From positions 1-58,008 of the IMG/VR virus record IMGVR_UViG_3300029923_000022: a stretch of DNA of 58,008 bases; one strand, 5' to 3'. Of this stretch, positions 1 through 7,622 are shown in pieces. This DNA is from a virus. Within the stretch, counting starts at the first letter, position 1. Every line of letters begins with the position of its first letter. The notes below the pieces were generated by a model. That model saw only the letters and a list, made by a program, of their open reading frames with translations, was not told the DNA's origin and did not search any database. Position numbers and translations under genes: made by a program.

Positions 1-1
1 A

Positions 2-523
2 GCTCAGTTTAATACAGTATTAACAGAATGTATTGATAATGATAAATCATTAGACATATCAACTAAATCTGCAAAAAGAATTGCAGTAATAATCAATGCA
101 AAAGAAGAAACAAAAGATTCAATAGATTTTTCATTTAGTGTATTAAAAGAAAAATTTGGTAGCCCATATGAAATATTTACTCATGCTCAGTTTGATGAAA
201 GTCAACCAGAATATGTAGCATTCATAGTTTCTGGATTGGAACTACCGATTGATGATGTACAAGAAGTTTATGAAAAATATAAAAAAGAATCTGAAAAAGT
301 TTCAAAAAGAAAAGATGGTTTCTTTGAAGCTGCATCTAAATTAAAAGGAAATGAAATTGATGCAATGTTTAATTTAGAAGTTCCATCAAAAGAAGTTACT
401 ACAGATAGATCTAAATTTCTAAATACATTCAAGAAAAATATAAAAACTGAAACTGTTCCTAACAAGGAAATTGATGCTAGTATAACTGATGTAAAAAATA
501 ATCAGTTTATTACTAAATACTAA
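2..523 (+). CDS. Hypothetical phage protein, 5' end cut off by the window
   Basis: The reading frame is open from base 2 to the TAA at 521-523, so the start lies outside the window. A TTG at 236 could be read as a start, but the frame upstream is uninterrupted and looks coding, so I treat the gene as truncated. The visible 173 residues are hydrophilic. They have a charged, helix-prone middle (VYEKYKKESEKVSKRKDG) and a low-complexity C-terminal tail. No domain is recognised. The next gene follows after 17 bp, so the two are probably co-transcribed. Confidence 0.7.
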   Translation, partial: AQFNTVLTECIDNDKSLDISTKSAKRIAVIINAKEETKDSIDFSFSVLKEKFGSPYEIFTHAQFDESQPEYVAFIVSGLELPIDDVQEVYEKYKKESEKVSKRKDGFFEAASKLKGNEIDAMFNLEVPSKEVTTDRSKFLNTFKKNIKTETVPNKEIDASITDVKNNQFITKY

Positions 524-540
524 AAATTGGAGGTGTTATC

Positions 541-1434
541 TTGTTAGATAGTTTTATGAATGATTTAGAAAATAAGAAAACAGAAACTACATTAGTAGAT
601 ATAAATATAATGGATACACCGATATTTAATATACAAGTACTATATGATAAGTTATCTAATATAGATAAAGTGTCAGATAAAGAATTGTATTCTTTATTAA
701 AGATAGGATATAAAGATTTACTAAAAGATATCTTTAATAAAGATACACCATTATATTTAACATTGTTAACAAATTCAAAATTTATTACAATATTTATACA
801 GGTCTTGAGTTCAGAAATTCTTGACTATGATTGTAAAGTATATTGTAATAAGATAGCATATGATTATCTTACATTGTCAGAAAATAAAGATAAGTACATT
901 CAACAGTTGTACTACACTTTATCTAAAGTTGTTAATCGAGGAATAATTCCTGGGCTATTGGGCCTTGGGATACAAGAAGATTTAGCATCTTATATAGCAT
1001 TGGCAAGGTACTCATCATTAAAAGAAATGATAAATGTAGAAAGAGTTAATTTCATAATCATCTCTTCTTCCAAAGAACATGTTATGGCAGAACAGATGAT
1101 AGTATGGATATATGAAAAATTATTTGATAGAGTTACTCCTTTATTTGAAGGAGTTATGTTCGATATTCTTACGGAGGATGATGAAGATAATTATACTGAT
1201 AACATGCTAGAGACGTATTCTACGATCTCTCTAGCTGTATTAGATATAATGAATAATCTTCCATCCCAGGATATCAGGAAAGTCCTGATATCCTATGTAG
1301 GAGACTACGAACTAGTTTATAGAAAGCCAAATCAAAAAACAACAAGATTTTCTATGGACTCTTTATCAACTGATTATTCAAGAATAAATCAAGCAATAGA
1401 AGATTTAAAACTAGAAACAATCTATGTTCCTTAG
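541..1434 (+). CDS. Hypothetical protein, 297 aa, TTG start
   Basis: The start is TTG at 541, preceded at good spacing by GGAGGTG (about 527-533). An internal ATG at 556 lacks such a site. The protein is acidic and mostly helical, with no transmembrane segment or recognisable catalytic motif. It is the second gene of a unit running in from the left edge and closed by a strong terminator at 1447. It belongs to the same strand block as the RNA polymerase and recombination genes. Function unknown; an accessory replication or transcription protein would fit the location but nothing in the sequence shows it. Confidence 0.75.
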   Translation: MLDSFMNDLENKKTETTLVDINIMDTPIFNIQVLYDKLSNIDKVSDKELYSLLKIGYKDLLKDIFNKDTPLYLTLLTNSKFITIFIQVLSSEILDYDCKVYCNKIAYDYLTLSENKDKYIQQLYYTLSKVVNRGIIPGLLGLGIQEDLASYIALARYSSLKEMINVERVNFIIISSSKEHVMAEQMIVWIYEKLFDRVTPLFEGVMFDILTEDDEDNYTDNMLETYSTISLAVLDIMNNLPSQDIRKVLISYVGDYELVYRKPNQKTTRFSMDSLSTDYSRINQAIEDLKLETIYVP

Positions 1435-1446
1435 GGATGAATTTAG

Positions 1447-1478
1447 TATAAGAGGCTGCAGCCTCTTATATTTTTTTA
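1447..1478 (+). terminator. Rho-independent terminator
   Basis: A perfect 24-bp palindrome (1447-1470, core AGAGGCTGCAGCCTCT) is followed directly by a run of seven T. It ends the transcription unit of the 541-1434 gene. Confidence 0.9.
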
Positions 1479-1509
1479 TATTAAAATTATAAATAGGAGA
1501 TGTATTAAT

Positions 1510-1899
1510 ATGATTGAAAAGAAAATAATAAGAGTAGGAAAACCAACAAAACTATCAGAACCTAATTTAAATGGAATATTATATGAACCAATATCTTTAA
1601 AGAATGCAATAAATACTTTTTTAAAAAATGAAGATCATATACCTAATGTTGTAGTTTTAGATTCTAGCTATGATTCTTTTAAAGATAATGAATATTATAC
1701 TATAGACTTAAATAAAACATTAGGATATTGTATTGATATTGCTGATGATTATATAGAAATACTAATAGATGATTACTATTCTTTTATTAGTAAATTTAAA
1801 AATCCAATAGCAATGCTTAGATTAGTAGGCGAGAGAGGTAATAATGTCGGCGAATTTAATGTTAAAAAAATAATAGCTATAGATATAAGGGAGAAATAA
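1510..1899 (+). CDS. Hypothetical protein, 129 aa
   Basis: ATG at 1510 follows an AGGAGATG ribosome binding site. It is the first gene of a run of tightly packed small genes (1510-3697) after a terminator. The N-terminal part is basic (MIEKKIIRVGKPTK) and the centre is acidic (IADDYIEILIDDYYSF). No recognised domain and no membrane segment. The next gene starts 2 bp downstream, suggesting translational coupling. Function unknown. Confidence 0.75.
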   Translation: MIEKKIIRVGKPTKLSEPNLNGILYEPISLKNAINTFLKNEDHIPNVVVLDSSYDSFKDNEYYTIDLNKTLGYCIDIADDYIEILIDDYYSFISKFKNPIAMLRLVGERGNNVGEFNVKKIIAIDIREK

Positions 1900-1901
1900 A
1901 T

Positions 1902-2165
1902 ATGAAAATGAAAAATATATTTAAAACATTAAGTGGCAGACCTAAAAATGGAAATATAACAGAAACTATTAGACCTCTTATATTTTATCCACAATTACTA
2001 TTCTGTATAATAACAATGTTCTTAGGATTCAGTAGCACATATCCAATAGAAAAACTTATGTTTTCTGTTGGTTCAATTGCTTTAGCTTGGCAATTAGGCT
2101 GGGGTATGAGTATAGAAAGATTTATAAAATCTGAAAAAAATAAAGATGACCTAACATCTAAATAG
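1902..2165 (+). CDS. Small membrane protein, 87 aa
   Basis: ATG at 1902, 2 bp after the previous stop, with AAGGGAG upstream inside the preceding gene. Two hydrophobic stretches (about residues 25-45 and 50-70) suggest two membrane-spanning helices with charged ends. It could be a holin-like or superinfection-type membrane protein, but there is no lysis gene next to it, so the role is unknown. Confidence 0.7.
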   Translation: MKMKNIFKTLSGRPKNGNITETIRPLIFYPQLLFCIITMFLGFSSTYPIEKLMFSVGSIALAWQLGWGMSIERFIKSEKNKDDLTSK

Positions 2166-2176
2166 AGGTGATAAAT

Positions 2177-2422
2177 ATGATGTTATGGGAAGAAGAAATT
2201 ATTAAAAAAATAAGAGATAATGTATATTCAAAAGCTATAATACAATCTAGAATTGGTACTGTAGTTAATATAACATCAATGCTTATATATAATCGTTATG
2301 TGTTTGAAAAAAAAGCAACAATATCTAAAATATTTTATCATATATTATCAGATATAATGCATGATAAAAAATATAGGGGGAGTTTGAGTTTAAATGAAAC
2401 TATTATACAACGGAATACATAG
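2177..2422 (+). CDS. Hypothetical protein, 81 aa
   Basis: The start is placed at ATG 2177, because AGAGGTG (2164-2170) is at good spacing from it. The upstream GTG at 2168 overlaps that site. The protein is short and partly hydrophobic, with no recognised domain. Its last 29 bp overlap the start of the next gene in another frame, as in compact phage operons. Confidence 0.65.
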   Translation: MMLWEEEIIKKIRDNVYSKAIIQSRIGTVVNITSMLIYNRYVFEKKATISKIFYHILSDIMHDKKYRGSLSLNETIIQRNT

Positions 2423-2723
2423 AAGAGTTGGATTTATAGTCCAACATTCTGGTGGATATAATCGTGAATATCATATAACTAAAATGTCTGAAAGATTAGA
2501 TATAGATAGAGATACATTAGCTATGCTTTTTAAAGAAGCTTCAAAAAGTAACATATTACAATATATTGATTTATTAGAAACAGGAGTTCCTATAGAGAAA
2601 GTATTTAGTATGGTAGATAATGATAATAGAATAGCACATGAAAGAATGATAAGATTTATGGCTTATACTTCAAAATATTTTACAGCATTTAATTATCTAG
2701 ATAAAGGTAGGGGATATCTATGA
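2394..2723 (+). CDS. Hypothetical protein, 109 aa
   Basis: ATG at 2394 lies inside the 3' end of the preceding gene, with AGGGGGAG about 14 bp upstream. The protein is helical with a possible helix-turn-helix-like stretch (SERLDIDRDTLAMLFKEASK) in the middle, but the match is too weak to call DNA binding. Its TGA stop overlaps the ATG of the following 36-residue gene (ATGA). Confidence 0.65.
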   Translation: MKLLYNGIHRRVGFIVQHSGGYNREYHITKMSERLDIDRDTLAMLFKEASKSNILQYIDLLETGVPIEKVFSMVDNDNRIAHERMIRFMAYTSKYFTAFNYLDKGRGYL

Positions 2724-2830
2724 TTATAGGATTGATGATAACTGGAGTTTTCTTATTTTTAATATTAGATGCTTCAGAAAAGTCAGGTAAAGCATATTTA
2801 GAATATCTTAAAAATAATCCAGATGAGTAA
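2720..2830 (+). CDS. Tiny single-span membrane protein, 36 aa
   Basis: ATG 2720 to TAA 2828-2830. It has a good ribosome binding site (GGTAGGGG, 2706-2713) and a 4-bp ATGA overlap with the gene before. Residues 1-16 (MIIGLMITGVFLFLIL) form one hydrophobic helix, followed by a charged tail ending NNPDE. Coupled start and good binding site make it likely real despite its size. Function unknown. Confidence 0.6.
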   Translation: MIIGLMITGVFLFLILDASEKSGKAYLEYLKNNPDE

Positions 2831-2842
2831 GGAGAATTAATT

Positions 2843-3109
2843 ATGAAAGAGGATATTAAAGAATTATTAATAGAGAATGAAGAATTACGTAAATTATATA
2901 ATATTGATGTTATTTTCAAAAAATGTATTGATGTTGCAGATAAAACTAATATGAATATTAAAGAAGCTTTAATCTTTACTTTAATTAAAGTATTTGAAGT
3001 TAAGAAAATATTATATGATAATATGATTAAGATTACTTTAGAATCTAATTTAAAATTTAAATTAGATAAGGATGCTAAATTTGTAAAATTAGAAGAGGAG
3101 AGTAAATAG
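2843..3109 (+). CDS. Hypothetical protein, 88 aa
   Basis: ATG at 2843 with AAGGAG upstream. It is a charged, helical protein (probable coiled-coil N-terminus KELLIENEELRKLYN) without recognised domains. Its TAG stop is directly adjacent to the ATG of the next gene, so the pair is translationally coupled. Confidence 0.7.
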   Translation: MKEDIKELLIENEELRKLYNIDVIFKKCIDVADKTNMNIKEALIFTLIKVFEVKKILYDNMIKITLESNLKFKLDKDAKFVKLEEESK

Positions 3110-3697
3110 ATGAAGATAGATTATGCTACTATAATGATTATATTAACCATTATTCTAGTTCCTATAATAGTTCCTACATTAATTTTATGGTTAACCCATA
3201 TAACTATGACCAAAGATTATTCTGAGAAATGGGCTTGGGGTAGTTTTAAGTCATTTAAAATTCAATTTGAAAAAAGTAATATGAAAAAAAATGAGTATCC
3301 TTTAGGAGGATACTCTAGCGGATTTGATTGTAAATGTGAATTTAATTTAGGTATTATAAAATTTAATTATATAGGAATGTTACTCAATCCTATAGATTAT
3401 ATTAGAGCTGCATTGTATATCAAATCATTACCTAAAACTATACCTGATACTTTTGATTGGGAAGAATTTAAAAAGGTATATTATATTATACTTATTAAAG
3501 ATCATGAGCATCCTAAATATATACAGGTTTTAGATAATGGATATTTAATAACACCAGAGATTTGTGATTCTACAAGATATACTTATAAGTATGATGCCGA
3601 AAAAGAATTAGATATAGTATCAGAAATATTTAAAAATAGAACATTTGAAATAATGGATATAGATGGATATCTTAGTAGAGTGGATAGTTCGATATAA
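3110..3697 (+). CDS. Membrane-anchored hypothetical protein, 195 aa
   Basis: ATG at 3110, directly after the previous stop, with GAGGAG upstream. Residues 6-30 form one strongly hydrophobic helix rich in I, L, V and P, followed by a soluble domain of about 160 residues. This is an N-terminal anchor without a clear signal-peptidase site. No enzyme motif recognised. It closes the small-gene unit and is followed immediately by a terminator. Confidence 0.7.
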   Translation: MKIDYATIMIILTIILVPIIVPTLILWLTHITMTKDYSEKWAWGSFKSFKIQFEKSNMKKNEYPLGGYSSGFDCKCEFNLGIIKFNYIGMLLNPIDYIRAALYIKSLPKTIPDTFDWEEFKKVYYIILIKDHEHPKYIQVLDNGYLITPEICDSTRYTYKYDAEKELDIVSEIFKNRTFEIMDIDGYLSRVDSSI

Positions 3698-3726
3698 AAT
3701 GGGTTATTCAACCCATTTTTATTTTT
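3696..3726 (+). terminator. Rho-independent terminator
   Basis: Ten-base arms AAAATGGGTT / AACCCATTTT with a 4-base loop, followed by a T-rich tract. It overlaps the stop of the preceding gene. Confidence 0.85.
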
Positions 3727-3776
3727 TATTATAATGATAACTATTAAATAACCAATATATTTAGGAGGGATATAAT

Positions 3777-4082
3777 ATGAGTAATAATTCAGATCTTGAA
3801 ACAGTTACTATGGAATTAATAGAATCTGACAAACTTACAAAAAATAGTAATGTCTATCCAGCTTCAATTTTAGATAATAATAAAGAACTTCATTCTATAA
3901 TAACACCTGTTATTACAAAACATAATATAGAAAAGTTATTTATACTAAATAAAGATTCTGTTAAAGATATTGAAGATATTAAAAATATCTTAGACTTTAT
4001 TATTAAAACATTAAATATACGATCAGGTGATGGAACTACATTATATGGTTTAAGTGAAATAATACAATATTTAAAACAATAA
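3777..4082 (+). CDS. Hypothetical protein, 101 aa, upstream of the recombinase
   Basis: ATG at 3777 with AGGAGGG about 8 bases upstream. It begins a new unit after the terminator at 3696. The protein is hydrophilic with no recognised domain. It lies 14 bp before the RecA-like gene and is likely co-transcribed, so it might be a recombination or replication accessory protein. That is inference from position only. Confidence 0.7.
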   Translation: MSNNSDLETVTMELIESDKLTKNSNVYPASILDNNKELHSIITPVITKHNIEKLFILNKDSVKDIEDIKNILDFIIKTLNIRSGDGTTLYGLSEIIQYLKQ

Positions 4083-4096
4083 AGGAGGAAATATAT

Positions 4097-5347
4097 ATGC
4101 CATCATTATTAGCAGAGAATTTTAGAACGGCAGTTTCTAAACTCAAAGATTATCGTATGAAAGTTGAAACAGAACATTCTGTAGGATATTCTACAGGATT
4201 TTTAAGTTTTGATTTTACTAATGGTACAGTTGTTCATGTAAACTCAAAGGAAAAGAAATTCGATTATTATTCTATAGGAATTACAGATGGGTCTATGGTA
4301 ATGGTAATAGGAAGAGCTGGTTGCGGTAAAACTACATGGGTAGTACAAGCGGCTGCAAATATTATAAGAGCTTTCAAAACATCATGCATATTTCATGATG
4401 ATATTGAAGGTGGTATAAATGATTCAAGAACTGAATTACTTACAAAATTTCATGGAGATGAATTAAAAGATAAATATATTCATAGGAATACTGGTATAAC
4501 AGCAGAAAACTTCTATGAAAGAATAAAGATAGTTCATGATATGAAAATTAATAATAGATCTGATTATGAATATGATACAGGTCTTTATGATAGTTCAGGA
4601 AATAGAATATTTAAACTAGATCCTACAGTATATATATTAGATTCTTTAGCATTATTAATGCCAGAGCAGTATACAACTGAGGACGAATTATCTGGACAGA
4701 TGTCTGCTACATCAACAGCTAGAGCCAATGCTAGTATCTTTAAGAGAATAGTTCCAATGCTAAAATCTGCAAATATAATTTTATTTGTAATTAATCATAT
4801 AAATCAAAAGATTGAGATAAGTGCATTCTCTAGAACTAAATCTCAAGTTAGTTATTTAAAACAGGGTGAAACACTTCCAGGAGGAAATGCTCCAATCTAT
4901 TTAGCTAATAATATGATAAGAGTAGATGATCATAGTAAGTTAAAAGAATCAGAAGGTTTTGGTATTGCTGGAACATTAGTAGACTTTACTTTAGTTAAAT
5001 CAAGAACTAATAGAGCTGGTAGTGTTGCTACCTTAGTATTTGATCAAGAAAATGGTTACGATGAAGAGTTATCATTATTCTTCCTATTAAAAGAAGCAGG
5101 TAAGATTAATGGTGCAGGAGTTGGTTTATACTTAGGAGATAGAAATGATGTTAAGTTCTCACAGAAGAGCTTTAAAGATAAGATAGCCAAACATGATGAT
5201 ATAAAACAATTATTTATGGAAGAAGTAATAGTAGTATTAAAAGGAATATTAGAAAGTCAAGGATCTAATAATAGTGAAACAGAAACCCGTTCTGATTTAG
5301 AATTGACCGATACTATTCTAAATATGATAAATGAAGAAGCAGCTTAA
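4097..5347 (+). CDS. RecA/UvsX-like recombinase ATPase
   Basis: 416 residues, close to the size of T4 UvsX (about 390) and bacterial RecA (about 350). Walker A is GRAGCGKT at residues 72-79 and Walker B is VYILDSL at about 178-184. A later GGNAPIYLANNMIRV stretch matches the conserved region near the DNA-binding loops of RecA proteins. The family forms filaments on single-stranded DNA and drives strand exchange in recombination-dependent replication. A GGAGGAAA site precedes ATG 4097. The C-terminal 80 residues are acidic. No other recombination gene is adjacent, but an SbcC-like ATPase is encoded at 15.4 kb. A DnaB-type helicase is less likely given the RecA-like order of motifs. Confidence 0.85.
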   Translation: MPSLLAENFRTAVSKLKDYRMKVETEHSVGYSTGFLSFDFTNGTVVHVNSKEKKFDYYSIGITDGSMVMVIGRAGCGKTTWVVQAAANIIRAFKTSCIFHDDIEGGINDSRTELLTKFHGDELKDKYIHRNTGITAENFYERIKIVHDMKINNRSDYEYDTGLYDSSGNRIFKLDPTVYILDSLALLMPEQYTTEDELSGQMSATSTARANASIFKRIVPMLKSANIILFVINHINQKIEISAFSRTKSQVSYLKQGETLPGGNAPIYLANNMIRVDDHSKLKESEGFGIAGTLVDFTLVKSRTNRAGSVATLVFDQENGYDEELSLFFLLKEAGKINGAGVGLYLGDRNDVKFSQKSFKDKIAKHDDIKQLFMEEVIVVLKGILESQGSNNSETETRSDLELTDTILNMINEEAA

Positions 5348-5370
5348 AAAAATAGATAATCATATATTAT

Positions 5371-5412
5371 ATATCTGATAGAAGTTATGAATCTATCAGA
5401 TATTTACATATT
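5371..5412 (+). terminator. Hairpin, probable terminator
   Basis: ATATCTGATAG / CTATCAGATAT arms (5371-5381 and 5393-5403) with an 11-base loop between the recombinase and the RNA polymerase gene. The following tract is only moderately T-rich, so termination may be partial. Confidence 0.55.
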
Positions 5413-5437
5413 CTTAGTGTGAAGGGATGATTATGAT

Positions 5438-7621
5438 ATGGCAGATCCAAGTTTAATTAATAACGTTTTAGAAGCAGGAAAAAGATTAACATCAAAAGAA
5501 CAAATGTTAGGTAAAGGATTGAATATGCCTTTTAACGCTCTAAATTCAGGAGCAAGAAAAATAATGTTTTCTACACAGATGGATCATCGTGTAGATTTGT
5601 TTAACCCAGAAGCCCCATTAATAAGCACGGGGTATGAAAATAGATTTGGTGAATATACATCTTCTTTTATCAAATCTGATAGTAGATATATGGTAATTGC
5701 TAAGATAGAAAAATTCTCTCATCTTCCAGGGCATCATTATTATTTAGTGTTAAAGAAGTTTGATAGTGATGAATATGAAATTATTGAGAGAGTAATGTAT
5801 GAGCATGTTACTGAAGCTTACGGATATCTATATAATACAAAATATATGGATCATCTAAAGATTGGAAGTATAGTAGAAACTAATGATGTTATACGAAAAA
5901 GCACATCATATGATGAATATGATAATAGAATGGATGGGGTTAATTTAATAACAACATATCTATCTAATGAAGATACAAAAGAAGATGGAATTGTAGTAGC
6001 AAGGTCTGTAACTGAAAAGTTAGCATGTCCATTAATTAAGACTATCCAAATAATAATCAATGATAATGATATACCACTTAATATGTATGGCGATGATAAT
6101 ATATATAAAATAATGCCAGATATAGGAGAGAGCATAAAGAAGGGTATATTGTGTGCTATGAGAAGAGAGAAAAAAGAAGAATCATTATTTAATCAATCTC
6201 TTCAACATCTTCAATCATTAATGATGTCAGATGATAAGTTTATAGCAAAAGGACAAATTATAGATATAGATGTATACTGTAATAATCCTGAGATATTAAA
6301 AGAATCATACTATGCTACACAAATAAAATATTATAGTGATAATAGTTTTAGATTTATGAATGATATTGTAAATGTTATTAAACCTATAATAGAAGATAAT
6401 GTTAATAAGTGTAGTTATGAATTACAGAAAATATATTATGATTGTAAGAAGATAGTAGTAGATGGGAAGAAGTATATAAAAGATAAACCATTCTCTAATA
6501 CTATAATAAATATAACTATATTAGAGAAGAGTGTATTAGCAGTAGGAGATAAGATATCTAATAGATATGGTGGTAAAGGAGTAGTTTCTAAGATAAGAGA
6601 AGATGATCTAATGCCATTATTAAAAGATACAGGTGAGAGGGTTGAAGTAATATTTAATTCAGCAACATGTATAAATAGAGAAAATATAGGTCAATTATTT
6701 GAGACATCGCTAAACGATATATCTAATAAATTACTTCATTATATGGAGAATGTATTAGATACAGATGAATGTAATGAGATGTATAGAGATTTGGTTTATT
6801 TAACTAATAGGGAACAAGGCGAGAAGGTAGATGAATTATTATCTAGATTATCTCCTGAAGAACAGCATTATTTCTTTGACTCTGTAATATCAGATAGTGG
6901 CATAATGCTTAGTATGAAACCTATAAGTGATCCAATGAATATTGATATGCTGTCTGCAATATATGATAAATTTCCTTATATAAAACAGCATAAGGTAACA
7001 GTGCCACAAAGGGATTCTAATGGTAATGTAAGATATCTAGAAACTAGAAGAAGATTGACTTGTGGAAAACAATATATCTATAGATTAAAACAATATGCTG
7101 AAGAAAAGTTTAGTGCGACTTCACTTTCTTCAACAAATATAAGAAATGAAAATAGTAGAAGCTCTGCTAAAAAATCTTATAAAACAATATTTACAAAAAC
7201 TCCAATAAGATTTGGAGAAATGGAATCTGGAAACTTATTACATCTTGGTGCAGAAAATGTAGTTATTAACTTATTACTATATTCCGCATCTCCTAAAGGA
7301 AGAAGACTTGCTGAAGAATTATTAATTGGTAATCCGTTTGATATAAATGTTAAATTGGACGACCAATCTACAAATAGAGGTGTTGAAATTCTTAATGCAT
7401 ATTTATTAACAATGGGATTAAGAATAGAATTTGTAAAAACACAAAAAACTAAAAAAGCACCTATTAAGTTTACACCTATTATAGTTCCAGCAAATAGAAC
7501 TCCAATACGATTTGTTAATCCAGATGATAAGATGATTAAAGAGTATCTAGATAATTTTGGTAAGAAATCAAAATCACCTATTAAATTTGTTCCAATATCA
7601 TTTGTAGGAAGGACTGATTAA
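5438..7621 (+). CDS. RNA polymerase beta subunit, C-terminal half
   Basis: 727 residues matching the C-terminal half of bacterial RpoB. GDKISNRYGGKG at residues 370-381 carries the two catalytic-site lysines (372, 380). RFGEMESGNLL at about 590 matches the conserved RFGEME motif. Upstream, LITTYLSNEDTKEDGIVVARS corresponds to the region where bacterial beta has its conserved NFEDAI-type motif. Large phages of the phiKZ/AR9 type split beta and beta' into separate genes in this way; the N-terminal half is at 11860-13593 here. The C-terminal tail beyond the RpoB fold (residues about 674-722) is unusual: it carries APIKF, TPIRF, SPIKF and PISF in succession, repeats of the tag-like peptide found in other proteins of this window. 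The start is ATG 5438 with GAAGGGA upstream. Confidence 0.9.
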   Translation: MADPSLINNVLEAGKRLTSKEQMLGKGLNMPFNALNSGARKIMFSTQMDHRVDLFNPEAPLISTGYENRFGEYTSSFIKSDSRYMVIAKIEKFSHLPGHHYYLVLKKFDSDEYEIIERVMYEHVTEAYGYLYNTKYMDHLKIGSIVETNDVIRKSTSYDEYDNRMDGVNLITTYLSNEDTKEDGIVVARSVTEKLACPLIKTIQIIINDNDIPLNMYGDDNIYKIMPDIGESIKKGILCAMRREKKEESLFNQSLQHLQSLMMSDDKFIAKGQIIDIDVYCNNPEILKESYYATQIKYYSDNSFRFMNDIVNVIKPIIEDNVNKCSYELQKIYYDCKKIVVDGKKYIKDKPFSNTIINITILEKSVLAVGDKISNRYGGKGVVSKIREDDLMPLLKDTGERVEVIFNSATCINRENIGQLFETSLNDISNKLLHYMENVLDTDECNEMYRDLVYLTNREQGEKVDELLSRLSPEEQHYFFDSVISDSGIMLSMKPISDPMNIDMLSAIYDKFPYIKQHKVTVPQRDSNGNVRYLETRRRLTCGKQYIYRLKQYAEEKFSATSLSSTNIRNENSRSSAKKSYKTIFTKTPIRFGEMESGNLLHLGAENVVINLLLYSASPKGRRLAEELLIGNPFDINVKLDDQSTNRGVEILNAYLLTMGLRIEFVKTQKTKKAPIKFTPIIVPANRTPIRFVNPDDKMIKEYLDNFGKKSKSPIKFVPISFVGRTD

Positions 7622-7622
7622 A